A stretch of 64,000 nt of DNA, from positions 1,041,501 through 1,105,500 of the forward strand of contig JADJUS010000022.1 of assembly GCA_016716905.1 (NCBI GenBank), given 5' to 3'. How positions within the stretch are numbered: position 1 is the stretch's first letter; every line of letters starts with the position of its first letter. The notes under the pieces were generated by a model, which saw only the letters and a program-made list of their open reading frames with translations, was not told where the DNA came from and searched no databases. The translations under genes and the position numbers were made by a program. Of the stretch, positions 23,004-31,209 are shown one piece after another. The stretch is from Acidobacteriota bacterium. Lineage in GTDB: Bacteria > Acidobacteriota > Vicinamibacteria > Vicinamibacterales > SCN-69-37.

Positions 23004-24406
23004 CGGTTCTGGCGCCTGAGACGGTCGCGATCGATTCGAAGGTCGTAACGGCAATCGGAGTGCGGACACAGGTCCTTCTCCTGGGCAGAGACACAATTGA
23101 AGTCAATCAGGCGATCGGTCCCGGTGAACACCATTCCTGCGAACACACGGACCTCGAACTCGGCCCGTGTCGTCGCGTCCATCCTGGTGCGCCAGCGGTC
23201 TCCCCACTCGTGGTCGGCCTCGTACGTCGTCTGCACGAGTTGGGCGGCCTCGGCAGCGGACCACCCTCGCGCAAGCAAAGTCCGGACGAGATGCTGGATG
23301 TGCGCCGGCCTGAGCAGCAGGTCGTTGGGTCGCCCCAGGCTCGCCGCCACACATGGAGGCAGCCCCGTGGGGACCCGCCCTCGGACGGACGATCCCCGCT
23401 TCCGCTCTTCATAAAACTGGCGATGGAACGCCGCCAGCGGTGACCCAAGATAGTGATCGAGGAGGCGCTCGATCCCCACGGTGACGTCCGGCAGGGTCGC
23501 CGGACCGCGCCGAGCCGCGCGCTTGCCGGCGTTCAAGGAACGTCCCAGGCGCAGGAAAGCCGACAGTGAGTGGGAGGCGCGGGGGACGGCGGCCAGTGGA
23601 AGCGCGCTTGTCGCGACGTCATGACCGAAGATGTCGGGACGGAACGCATGAGTCTGGTACGCGCTGAAGGCGCATCGCACATACCGCGTATCCAGCGGGT
23701 CACCGACGTAGGACAAATCCAGCGAGACGCATTCGCGTCCAATCCGCCCGACACCAACCGGCGTGCCATTCAGCACCATGGGCATCGCGCTTGTGCTCTG
23801 CGCCTTCAGCACCAGATGGGCGAGGTGTTCGACCAGGCAGCCCAGACCAGTCCAGGCCCGCGCGACCTGGACTGACACCGGGCACGGCGGCCCTCCAAAA
23901 CTTCGCACCGCAACAGTCTCAAGCCACGCTGGGGTTGTGGGCACGACATCCGCCAGCCGCCCGACGACGCCTGCGGTCAGAGGAATGCGGCCGGTGAAGT
24001 GATAACCACGCCCCGTCACGAGGGTATAGGGCCACAGGCCGAACGACTCAACCACCGAGCGCACAGCCTCATAGGCGGGCTCGAGCCTCCGAAGCACCTC
24101 GGAAGGATGGACGAACGGTTCGGCCGGCGCGTCGGGATTCAGGTAGTCCAGCTCGAACATGAAAACCAGACAGCGGGCGTCCAGCAGAGACCGGGCGATG
24201 TCCGATTCATCAGTCCACGCCTCGTCCAGCCGCGACAACGGCCGCCTGGTTGCGTTCTCCCACATGATCGGCCGCCGCGACTGCCGATTGAGACTGGCCA
24301 CGTAAGCCGCCGAGCCGGAAGGCGTTTCCGCAGACGCACCAAGGTACTCGCGCATCCGCGCCCGTACATGAGGGTCGGCGTAGTACTCGGCGAGCGTGTG
24401 CACCAC
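23000..24406 (-). CDS. Primase-like (AEP-type) protein of unknown role
   Basis: 468 residues, not confidently assigned. Three stretches resemble archaeo-eukaryotic primase motifs: LVFMFELDYLNPDAP (about 80-94; acidic motif I), LVTGRGYHFTG (about 125-135; the G-x-G-x-H motif II) and VSLDLSYVGDPLDTRYVRCAFSAYQTH (about 230-256; motif III-like). The C-terminal 100 residues are helical (HIQHLVRTLLARGWSAAEAAQLV) and end with a possible zinc knuckle, C-x9-C-x4-C, in NCVSAQEKDLCPHSDCRYD. It begins next to OsmC and overlaps the isomerase (ATGA). No helicase, ligase or plasmid genes are nearby. It could be a stand-alone primase-polymerase or a diverged relative with another nucleotide-handling job. Confidence 0.5.
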   Translation of the reverse strand: MVHTLAEYYADPHVRARMREYLGASAETPSGSAAYVASLNRQSRRPIMWENATRRPLSRLDEAWTDESDIARSLLDARCLVFMFELDYLNPDAPAEPFVHPSEVLRRLEPAYEAVRSVVESFGLWPYTLVTGRGYHFTGRIPLTAGVVGRLADVVPTTPAWLETVAVRSFGGPPCPVSVQVARAWTGLGCLVEHLAHLVLKAQSTSAMPMVLNGTPVGVGRIGRECVSLDLSYVGDPLDTRYVRCAFSAYQTHAFRPDIFGHDVATSALPLAAVPRASHSLSAFLRLGRSLNAGKRAARRGPATLPDVTVGIERLLDHYLGSPLAAFHRQFYEERKRGSSVRGRVPTGLPPCVAASLGRPNDLLLRPAHIQHLVRTLLARGWSAAEAAQLVQTTYEADHEWGDRWRTRMDATTRAEFEVRVFAGMVFTGTDRLIDFNCVSAQEKDLCPHSDCRYDLRIDRDRLRRQNR

Positions 24407-24820
24407 TCACCTCTTCTTCTTCCCCGGGGGTGCGGCTGCGGATAGCCGGGTCACTTCGATCTCAGCACGCAGGCGCTCGCCCAGGAGGTGGGCGACCGCC
24501 GACTGACGCAGCGCCTGGTTCCACAGGACGAGCACCCGGGCCTCCGGCACCCCGTCCGAGGTGACCATGCGTGCACGGACGTCAATCAGTGGAGCCGGCA
24601 ACGTGACATCGGTGATGAGCTGGGCGGTCGCAGTGAAGCTCAGCAGGTCCACCCCTGCCTCCGCGGCAAGCTTGACGCAGGCGCACATCAGGCAGGAGGC
24701 CACCGAGGTCGCCAGAAGTTCGGCCGGCTGGAACTCGGCGTCTTCGCCAACGGTGATGGATCGTCCGGATGCCGCCGTCGCCGTGCCGGCTCGCTGCTGA
24801 TCCCAGACCAGTTCGATCAT
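24407..24820 (-). CDS. OsmC-family protein
   Basis: 137 residues with the OsmC/Ohr fold pattern: FQPAELLATSVASCLMCACVKLAAEAGVDL places the first conserved Cys on the central helix (about residue 43). The second Cys of true Ohr peroxidases is not evident at the usual site, since the C-terminal helix reads HLLGERLRAEIEVTRL. The protein is thus OsmC-like with uncertain peroxidase activity. Its stop directly precedes the start of the primase-like gene and its start is 12 nt after the nucleotidyltransferase stop, so all are co-transcribed. Confidence 0.85.
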   Translation of the reverse strand: MIELVWDQQRAGTATAASGRSITVGEDAEFQPAELLATSVASCLMCACVKLAAEAGVDLLSFTATAQLITDVTLPAPLIDVRARMVTSDGVPEARVLVLWNQALRQSAVAHLLGERLRAEIEVTRLSAAAPPGKKKR

Positions 24821-24832
24821 GTGGCCGGCCCC

Positions 24833-25723
24833 TCAAGCCGCGTCGAGCGCGTGGCCGGCACGGGCCGGCTCGGGCCTCCGAAACCAGGCTGCCAGACGCT
24901 CTGGAGTTCCCAGGTCGGACCAGCCGAGTGCCCTCGGCCATGTATGCACCAGCAGGTCACGCGCCGGCGTCAGGAGGTCGCGGGAAAAATCCCGCGATTC
25001 CATCCTGGAATAGGCGTCAGACAGATATCCTTCCCGTGTTTCGGGCGGCAACTTGCGCGCCGCATCAAACACACGGTCAAGCTCGCCCAGGTGCTTTGCG
25101 AACAAGGCGCGCAAGGCAGAGGCCCGCGCCACTACGACCATCGTGTTCCACAGTGCGCCCTGAGCCAGAAGGCGCGCGGCTTCTGGTATGGCCGGCTTTT
25201 CCACGAACTCCCTCACGGGCCGCAATCCGCTCATCTGATCGGTCGGCCCCGGGACGATCCAGCCATAGTCGTCGTTCGCGCCCGTGGGCGCCGCGCCGAA
25301 CAGCACAACCCGATCGTCCCGGCGAACCCGTTTCGCTGCACCGAGTACCCCGCTTTGGAAGCGTCTCGCATCACGCAGACCGTGATCCGAGGGTGTCAGC
25401 ACCACCACGGCCTCGGGATCGGCATCCAGCACCGGGGTTAGCGCAAGCAGCACCCCAGCCGCCGTTCCCCGATCTGCAGGCTGAAAAAGCACCGCTCCGA
25501 CCCGATCGGGCGAAAGCGAGTGGACATGCGGACCATGTGATCGGTCAACGACCACGACCGTGCGGTCAGGGGCAGACAGGGGCGCCATCCGCGACAAGGT
25601 GGCATCGAGCAGCGACGGCTCTCCCTCCGGACCCCAAAACTGCTTGGGTACGCCACCAGTCAGCATGGCCAACCGGCGGCCGGCACCAGCCGCCAGGACG
25701 ATAGACCAAAGGCCTTGTGTCAC
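24833..25723 (-). CDS. Mannose-1-phosphate guanylyltransferase-like nucleotidyltransferase
   Basis: 296 residues. The N-terminal NTP-transferase signature is WSIVLAAGAGRRLAMLTGGVPKQFW (about 6-30). FQPADRGTAAGVLLAL and VVLTPSDHGL supply substrate and metal-binding residues, and DYGWIVPG then FVEKPAIPEA and LWNTMVVVARASAL follow the GMP family order. It lacks the C-terminal beta-helix/isomerase half of the long ManC type. It likely makes a GDP- or other NDP-sugar for surface glycans. The start is GTG 25723. First gene of a four-gene minus-strand run. Confidence 0.85.
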   Translation of the reverse strand: MTQGLWSIVLAAGAGRRLAMLTGGVPKQFWGPEGEPSLLDATLSRMAPLSAPDRTVVVVDRSHGPHVHSLSPDRVGAVLFQPADRGTAAGVLLALTPVLDADPEAVVVLTPSDHGLRDARRFQSGVLGAAKRVRRDDRVVLFGAAPTGANDDYGWIVPGPTDQMSGLRPVREFVEKPAIPEAARLLAQGALWNTMVVVARASALRALFAKHLGELDRVFDAARKLPPETREGYLSDAYSRMESRDFSRDLLTPARDLLVHTWPRALGWSDLGTPERLAAWFRRPEPARAGHALDAA

Positions 25724-25818
25724 ATTGCTGACCCTTGCAGTACAGCTGCCAGTCAGCCGGCCCGGCGAACGCCAAGCCAGCCCGCGCTCAGGTGTGCGAA
25801 AGTCAACGCCGATGCGGG

Positions 25819-25838
25819 ATCCTCCTCAGTGGGAGGAT
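25819..25838. other. Hairpin in the intergenic region before the BCAM0308-type gene
   Basis: ATCCTCC (25819-25825) and GGAGGAT (25832-25838) around a 6-base loop. It lies between divergent genes starting at 25723 and 25916. It may be an operator or a 5'-leader structure. Nothing else clear is seen in this 190-base gap. Confidence 0.45.
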
Positions 25839-25915
25839 GTTGACACCGGACCGGCGTCGGCGATGGCCGAGTCTGGGTGTTTGACCTCGGCAAGGACGTT
25901 GCAGGAGCACTGGGC

Positions 25916-26440
25916 ATGCGAACCACCAAGCCCTACACCAACGCCACGTTCACGAAGCGGGTGGACTACGACGGCGGCCGCCACCGCACGAAACGCGCGC
26001 CGACTGAACCCCGATACTGCCCGCATTGCGGGGCCGTGTATGCGAAACGCCGCTGGGTGGCCCCTGGGCACACGGGCCTCGTGACGCTGGCGGCTCCGGC
26101 CATCTCCACGACCTGCCCAGCGTGCGCAGCCGTCGCGACGGGTGTGGCACGGGGACACCTCAAGTTGGAGGGATCGTTTGTGGCCGCCCACCGTCACGAA
26201 CTGGAAGCGCTGTTGCGAAACGAGGCGGGACGGGCGGCCGACGACAATCCCACAGGCCGGATCATGCGATGGGAGAACGGCCCGCGCGGCAGTTTCAGCA
26301 TCGCGACCACCACGGAACACCTCACGCAGAGGCTGGGCCACGCCCTCAACCGCGCGTTCGGCGGTCAAATCCGCTACGGCTTTTCGCATGCGAACAAATT
26401 CGCCCGCGCCGTTTGGCGTCGAGACGACGGTGAATCCTGA
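25916..26440 (+). CDS. BCAM0308-family zinc-ribbon protein
   Basis: 174 residues from ATG 25916, preceded by AGGAG at 8 nt. Two CxxC pairs (YCPHCGAVY and TTCPACAAV) form a zinc ribbon around residues 35-75. The C-terminal family motif includes IMRWENGPRGSFSIATTTEHLTQRLGHALNRAFGGQIRYGF. This protein family is conserved but uncharacterised; its ribbon resembles that of NMD3-like proteins. It overlaps the next gene, a phosphoribosyltransferase-like protein, by 11 nt. An upstream in-frame start at 25877 lacks a ribosome-binding site. Confidence 0.8.
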   Translation: MRTTKPYTNATFTKRVDYDGGRHRTKRAPTEPRYCPHCGAVYAKRRWVAPGHTGLVTLAAPAISTTCPACAAVATGVARGHLKLEGSFVAAHRHELEALLRNEAGRAADDNPTGRIMRWENGPRGSFSIATTTEHLTQRLGHALNRAFGGQIRYGFSHANKFARAVWRRDDGES

Positions 26441-27071
26441 GCGATTCCGCAACCGTCAGGACGCCGGGAAACAACTGGCTGCCCGGCTGGCAGTGTATGC
26501 CGGTAACCCGGATGTGACGGTCATTGGGCTCCCTCGCGGCGGAGTGCCCGTGGCCGCGGAAATCGCGGCGAGCCTGGCCGCACCGCTCGATATCTTCGTG
26601 GTCCGCAAACTCGGTGTGCCAGGGCAGTCCGAGTTGGCCATGGGTGCGATCGCCGAGGGTGGCGTCGAGATCCGGAACCAGGACGTCATCACAGCCCTCG
26701 GGATCTCGGAACGGGATGTGGAAGAGGTGGCAGCCTGCGAGCGCCTGGAACTGGACCGGCGCGTCCGTCTCCTACGCGGCAGCCGCATCGCCACGCCCCT
26801 GAAAGGCCGCATCGTCATTCTGGTGGACGACGGACTGGCGACCGGAGCCACGATGGAGGCGGCGGTCGCCGCGATCCGAAGTCTCGAACCGCGCCGCCTC
26901 GTGGTGGCCGTGCCTGTGGGTGCCGCCGATACGTCCAGGCGCATTGCTGCTCTGGTGGATGAGTTGATTTGCGTAGCATGTCCCGAGTGGTTTGGCGCCG
27001 TCGGCCAGTGGTACGACGACTTCACGGAGACCACCGACGCCGACGTCAAGGCACTACTCGACCGCAGGTAG
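26430..27071 (+). CDS. Phosphoribosyltransferase-family protein
   Basis: 213 residues from GTG 26430. VTVIGLPRGGVPVAAEIAASLAAPLDIFVVRKLGVPGQSELAMGAIAEGG (about 31-80) and the PRPP loop VILVDDGLATGATMEAAVAAIRS (about 130-152) identify a type I phosphoribosyltransferase of the kind often found with universal-stress or dienelactone-hydrolase-like proteins. The catalytic base and nucleobase specificity are not clear. The start codon lies inside the 3' end of the BCAM0308-type gene, so translation is probably coupled. Confidence 0.85.
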   Translation: MNPERFRNRQDAGKQLAARLAVYAGNPDVTVIGLPRGGVPVAAEIAASLAAPLDIFVVRKLGVPGQSELAMGAIAEGGVEIRNQDVITALGISERDVEEVAACERLELDRRVRLLRGSRIATPLKGRIVILVDDGLATGATMEAAVAAIRSLEPRRLVVAVPVGAADTSRRIAALVDELICVACPEWFGAVGQWYDDFTETTDADVKALLDRR

Positions 27072-27085
27072 AGCGATTATCGGGG

Positions 27086-27712
27086 CTAATCCTCTGGGGG
27101 TGCGTCGAAGAAATCGACCGCGCCCGTTTCAAGCGAGTATTCGGCGCCAACGACCATGAGTCCGTGGCGCGCGATCAGCTGTTCGAGCACCTCTGAGCCG
27201 TGCCTGAGATGGCTGACAGACGCGCGAATGTTCGCACGGACGGCCTGATGCACCAGCTCGTCGGGCTGATGTTTGAGTTCGGTGGCCAGCAGGGGCTCCA
27301 CCGAGGGCCTGATGCGGTCCACGATCGACCGCAGGTTCTTGGACTGATCCTGCGTCGGCCGGCCCAACTCCTCCACCGTGGCCACGATGGCGCCGCAACT
27401 GGAGTGTCCGAGTACCACCACCAGGCGCGTGCCGAAACGTTCGGCGGCAAACTCCACGCTGCCCACCTGCGACGGCGCCACGATGTTGCCGGCCACACGA
27501 ATAACAAACAGGTCACCCAGCCCCTGATCAAAGACCAGCTCGGCCGGCACTCGCGAGTCGGAGCAGCCGAGAATGATCGCAAACGGTTCCTGGCCGGCTG
27601 CAAGTTCCAGGCGACGGGTGCGGCTGCTGGGGTTGTCGGAGCTGCGGACTTCGGCCACAAACCGGCGATTGCCATCGCGAAGAAGGGCCAGGGCCTCGGA
27701 AGCTGAAATCAT
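27086..27712 (-). CDS. Beta-class carbonic anhydrase
   Basis: 208 residues. The zinc site CSDSR (IILGCSDSRVPAELVFDQGLGDLFVIRVAGN) and HSSCG (VVVLGHSSCGAI) give the Cys-His-Cys ligands plus the Asp-Arg dyad of beta-carbonic anhydrases. RDGNRRFVAE near the N-terminus is also typical. It interconverts CO2 and bicarbonate in the cytoplasm. It lies 9 nt downstream of the creatininase-like gene, at the end of the def-thyX run. Confidence 0.94.
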   Translation of the reverse strand: MISASEALALLRDGNRRFVAEVRSSDNPSSRTRRLELAAGQEPFAIILGCSDSRVPAELVFDQGLGDLFVIRVAGNIVAPSQVGSVEFAAERFGTRLVVVLGHSSCGAIVATVEELGRPTQDQSKNLRSIVDRIRPSVEPLLATELKHQPDELVHQAVRANIRASVSHLRHGSEVLEQLIARHGLMVVGAEYSLETGAVDFFDAPPED

Positions 27713-27721
27713 CGTTCGAGC

Positions 27722-28594
27722 CTATTTGACCGGACGCAGCTTCAGCTTCGACGCTTCCAGCGCACGGGCCGTGATCCCGGCCCGATACTCCGCCAGCTTC
27801 TTCCCAATCTCGACCACCTTCGCCACGTCTGTCATGTCCACACCGTGCAGATTCAGCAATCCCGCCTTTCGGCGTTCCTCGGCGCGAATGTGCTTCGGGT
27901 CCACGACCGCGATCTGCGCTTCGTAATAGATGTCGTCGTGCATGCCGTTGCGCGTGTCCACGCGAGCGTCGGCAGTGCGCCCGGGCGTCTTGTCGATTTG
28001 CGTGATGCCGAGCGTCTTCAGGAAATCGTAGCTCCAGCGATCTTCGTTGTAGTACTCGGGCAGATGATGAACACGCGCCGTCTCGTTGGCCCACTTGGCA
28101 TTGAGGGCCTCTGCCACGTTCCGCATGCCGGTCTGATTGCCGCCACTGTCGCCGAGCAACACGATATCGATGAACCCGTGGGCCTTGTAGCTGCGGCAGA
28201 TGTCCGTCAGCAGTGCCTCATACGTTGCCGGCTCGAGGCTGATCGTCCCGGGATACGCCATGTGGCCGCCCGGTGTCGGCTCAATTCGTCCTTCGGGCAC
28301 AAACTTCACGATGGGCGCAATCAGCGAGCGTGGGATCGCCCGCGCGATGGCCGGCAGCACGGTCTGCAGCACGAAGTTGTGTTTTCCACCCGCCACGTAG
28401 GGCCCGTTCTGCTCCACGCCGCCGGTGCCGATAATGATGGTGGTGGTGCCGGCCTTGACGAGATCCCGAATCTCCATCCAGGTCAGTTCCTCGGCCCACA
28501 AACTCTGGCCGGCGTCGATGGGCCTGGGAGCCTGTTGCGGGGCCTGCGCAAACAACATCACCGTGAGGGCAGCGACGAGGACGGTCGGGTTCAT
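27722..28594 (-). CDS. Exported creatininase-family protein with altered metal-site residues
   Basis: 290 residues from ATG 28594, with AGGAG 9 nt upstream. A signal peptide is likely (VLVAALTVMLFAQAPQQA). The family core is clear: TTTIIIGTGGVEQNGPYVAGGKH (family usual E-Q-H-G-P-H...G-T-D), GGHMAYPGTISL and LLGDSGGNQTG (family usual G-H-G-G-N). The His of EQHG is replaced by Asn, and the Asp of GTD and the His of GHGGN are not conserved. The binuclear site of creatininase or creatinine amidohydrolase would therefore be changed. The role is unknown. It sits in the def operon. Confidence 0.82.
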   Translation of the reverse strand: MNPTVLVAALTVMLFAQAPQQAPRPIDAGQSLWAEELTWMEIRDLVKAGTTTIIIGTGGVEQNGPYVAGGKHNFVLQTVLPAIARAIPRSLIAPIVKFVPEGRIEPTPGGHMAYPGTISLEPATYEALLTDICRSYKAHGFIDIVLLGDSGGNQTGMRNVAEALNAKWANETARVHHLPEYYNEDRWSYDFLKTLGITQIDKTPGRTADARVDTRNGMHDDIYYEAQIAVVDPKHIRAEERRKAGLLNLHGVDMTDVAKVVEIGKKLAEYRAGITARALEASKLKLRPVK

Positions 28595-28610
28595 CGTGGG
28601 GTCTCCTGGA

Positions 28611-28988
28611 TCATGGCGCAACGGGCGTGCTGAGTTTGGCGCGCAGCTCTTCAGACAGAGGAACCGGAACCTGCGCCGCGTAGTCGAAGTGCACCTGCAC
28701 GGTCTTGGCCGTCACGACCACGCGCTGCGAAGGGACGTCAACGATTTCGTACTCATAGCGAAAACTTGACCGGCCAAACCCTTCAAGACGCAGCCGCACT
28801 TCAAGTTCATCGCCGTAGCGCGACTGCGACCGGAAGTCTACCTCCGCCCTGGCGAGAATCATGCCTGTCGCACCCTGCGCCTTCCAGATAGCGAATCGCG
28901 CGTTTTCGAGGTACGTCAGGTACACCGCGTTGTTCACATGACCCAGGGGATCACAATCGCGAAAGCGCACCTGGAGGCGAATGGCCAT
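28611..28988 (-). CDS. Acyl-CoA thioesterase (4HBT-like hot-dog fold)
   Basis: 125 residues from ATG 28988. The signature VRFRDCDPLGHVNNAVYLTYLENARFAIW carries the catalytic Asp (DPLGHVNN) of 4-hydroxybenzoyl-CoA/YbgC-type thioesterases. AEVDFRSQSRYGDELEVRLRLEGFGRSSFRYEYEI continues the hot-dog sheet. It probably hydrolyses short or branched acyl-CoAs. A GTG at 29012 is an alternative start that overlaps thyX by 8 nt. Confidence 0.88.
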   Translation of the reverse strand: MAIRLQVRFRDCDPLGHVNNAVYLTYLENARFAIWKAQGATGMILARAEVDFRSQSRYGDELEVRLRLEGFGRSSFRYEYEIVDVPSQRVVVTAKTVQVHFDYAAQVPVPLSEELRAKLSTPVAP

Positions 28989-29004
28989 CAGCCACGGCGA
29001 TACC

Positions 29005-30603
29005 TCAGACACGGGAGGTCGCGCCTCGTTTCGCCTCGAGCCGACGCTCTTCCTGCAATCGCTCGAGCTCCACCTCCGAGTGGTCCGCGTATTTCATGGC
29101 CGCCGCAATGGCGTGGTGACCCGCGCGCTCAGAAATGAGCGTGTGCATCTGCTGGCACACACGGCGATAGGCGGGATGGCCCTGAGGCGCGGTGCGCAAT
29201 TCGATCACGTGCATGGCTTCGCGTGCGTTCATGTCCATGACGAACCGCACGCGGTACGCCATGGGCACCACATACTGCGCGACCTGGGTCAGGCCTGCAG
29301 CCACCAGACTTTCGTAGGCGTCCGCGCAGGTCTCCATCACCCGTCGCCAGTCGTCGTTGCCACCGGCGTCAACGATCGCCTCCGGCTGCGTGTAGCCGTG
29401 CGCCATCGACAGTGCCTGCCAGTCGATCGTGCACAGCCGATGCCGCTGCAGGTCGCGGAACGCCCCATAGTCGGTCAACACGTCGAAGCGATAGCCCGTG
29501 CGCTCGAACGCGCGCCCAGGCTTGTGCCGTCGATTGGCACGCTCGCCAACGTATGCGGCGAGCACCGCCGCCCGATCGTCAGCACTCATGCGCCGCGCCA
29601 CGTCCAGCAACTGGTCGTCGGGAAGAGACGACGAGGCATAGAGGGCCGCAGCAACAACTTTGACTTCGCCGTCGGGATCAAAATCGGAGAGCACCACTTC
29701 GGCGCGGCCCTCGGCGGGCTCGCCGCTGGTCACGCGCGCCGCGACAGCCGAAATCCCGTCTCGCGTGTCCGAGAAATACGCGCTCCAGCGTCCGCCACGG
29801 TCAGGCTGATCCACACGTGTGAAAAATGCCGGCACCACCTTGCGCAGTTCCGTGAGCATCACGTCCGCACACTCGCGCATCTCGACCAGGGGGTGGGCGC
29901 GCATGCGCAGCAGCAGCGACTCGTAGGCCTGCCCCGTGCCGTAGATCCCGACATTCGACCTCGTCGCCGCCGGCAACAGGCCCCGCAACGTGTCCAGCGC
30001 CTTCGCGCGAATCGCCGACTTGTACACAGCGTCGGAGTCTCCCGGTGCCTTCGGATACCGCGCCTCAAACCAGACGCGCATCGGGTCGATCCATCGCGCG
30101 TAGGTTTCGAACGCCAGATCCAGCGCAGCAACATACCGCGCCCTCAGGGGATGGCCGTCCAGCTCCGCCGGCACCAGGTAGCGCCAGGTATCACCCTTCC
30201 GCTGGGTGTACGGGATGTACCGGGTGGACTGCTCCAGGTACGCCATCAGCCGCCCACGTTCGAGCACCTTTGTCAGCAGGTTCGACACGTCTTCACACGC
30301 CAGGTGCACTCCGCCGAGTTGGGCGACAGAGTCGTCTCCGTACTCGTTGAAGATCCGCATGTAGAGCTGGTCGGCGCGCGTGGCGCCCACTCCGCCGGTG
30401 ACTGCGCCGGCGTCCCCTGACACCTGCTCCAGGAATTCATCCAGAAACAGTCGGCGCAGCGATTTCGCGGATCGTGAATACCGCGCGAACAACGCGCCCT
30501 TCACGGTCTCGGGCAGGTTAATCAGCGCGAAGACAGGCAGGTCGACGTTCGTGAAATACGGCGCCAGCGCCGCTCGTTCCGAGTCGGTGAACTCGCTGCT
30601 CAC
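29005..30603 (-). CDS. thyX: Long ThyX-like FAD-dependent thymidylate synthase
   Basis: 532 residues, about twice the length of classical ThyX, and it appears to contain two ThyX-like segments. The first includes YGDDSVAQLGGVHLACEDVSNLLTKVLERGRLMAYLEQSTRYIPY (about 88-133). The second includes TDYGAFRDLQRHRLCTIDWQALSMAHGY (about 375-403), corresponding to the ThyX motif RHRxxSxNExSxRY but with several key positions changed, and ends in HPAYRRVCQQMHTLI. Similar double-length proteins are annotated as thymidylate synthases. No thyA is in the window. The gene overlaps def by 4 nt and lies in its operon. Activity is likely but the degenerate motif leaves doubt. Confidence 0.75.
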   Translation of the reverse strand: MSSEFTDSERAALAPYFTNVDLPVFALINLPETVKGALFARYSRSAKSLRRLFLDEFLEQVSGDAGAVTGGVGATRADQLYMRIFNEYGDDSVAQLGGVHLACEDVSNLLTKVLERGRLMAYLEQSTRYIPYTQRKGDTWRYLVPAELDGHPLRARYVAALDLAFETYARWIDPMRVWFEARYPKAPGDSDAVYKSAIRAKALDTLRGLLPAATRSNVGIYGTGQAYESLLLRMRAHPLVEMRECADVMLTELRKVVPAFFTRVDQPDRGGRWSAYFSDTRDGISAVAARVTSGEPAEGRAEVVLSDFDPDGEVKVVAAALYASSSLPDDQLLDVARRMSADDRAAVLAAYVGERANRRHKPGRAFERTGYRFDVLTDYGAFRDLQRHRLCTIDWQALSMAHGYTQPEAIVDAGGNDDWRRVMETCADAYESLVAAGLTQVAQYVVPMAYRVRFVMDMNAREAMHVIELRTAPQGHPAYRRVCQQMHTLISERAGHHAIAAAMKYADHSEVELERLQEERRLEAKRGATSRV

Positions 30604-31166
30604 TCTTCACCCTCATCGTCGCCTTCGTGGCGCGCCCAGTAACGGTCGTATTCCTCGAGATAGCTCAGCGACTCGAAGGATTCCATCCGGTCGAGGAACA
30701 GGATGCCATCGAGGTGGTCGAATTCATGCTGGATGACCCGCGCCGGGAAGCCCTTGGCCGTGAAGCTCACCTGGGCGCCGGTCCGGTCCCAGGCCTTTAC
30801 GCGGACGACGGCTGCGCGAGGTACGCGGCCACGAATCTCGGGGATGCTCAGACAGCCCTCCCAGCCCATCGACGTGGGCTTGCCGACCAGCGTGACCTCC
30901 GGATTCACGAGCGCCATCATCGGCATGTCATCGTTTTCCCCGATTTCGGCGCCGAGCGGGCCCGGACGCAGCCCCGCCACAAAGATGCGCACGCCTTCGT
31001 GCACCTGAGGTGCGGCGAGTCCCACTCCGGAGTACTCGCGCATGGTGTCGAACATGTCATCGATGAGGCGCTGCACGCCCTCGGAGGTAATGGACTTGGG
31101 GTCCAGTTCATGGGCCCTGGCCCGCAGAACCGGGTGCCCAAGCCGCGAGACCTTCAGAATCGCCAT
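30600..31166 (-). CDS. def: Peptide deformylase
   Basis: 188 residues from ATG 31166. All three signature motifs are present: GVGLAAPQ (about 48-55), EGCLSIPE (about 102-109) and QHEFDHLDG (about 145-153). The Cys and two His residues bind the catalytic iron or zinc that removes the formyl group from new proteins. The acidic C-terminal tail (HEGDDEGEE) is unusual but harmless. The start follows a TATAAT box by 6 nt, so the mRNA is probably leaderless; a preceding TTG is not needed. Confidence 0.95.
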   Translation of the reverse strand: MAILKVSRLGHPVLRARAHELDPKSITSEGVQRLIDDMFDTMREYSGVGLAAPQVHEGVRIFVAGLRPGPLGAEIGENDDMPMMALVNPEVTLVGKPTSMGWEGCLSIPEIRGRVPRAAVVRVKAWDRTGAQVSFTAKGFPARVIQHEFDHLDGILFLDRMESFESLSYLEEYDRYWARHEGDDEGEE

Positions 31167-31172
31167 CAAAGG

Positions 31173-31203
31173 ATTATAGAAGCGCCGGGCTCTGGCCGAT
31201 AAT
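31173..31203. promoter_or_regulatory. Divergent promoter region of def and a small lipoprotein-like gene
   Basis: Minus strand: TATAAT (31178-31173), then 6 nt, then the def ATG (31166). Plus strand: GATAAT (31198-31203), then 6 nt, then a GTG (31210). Both start codons fall where transcription should begin. Clear -35 boxes were not found. Confidence 0.6.
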
Positions 31204-31209
31204 CCCTGG

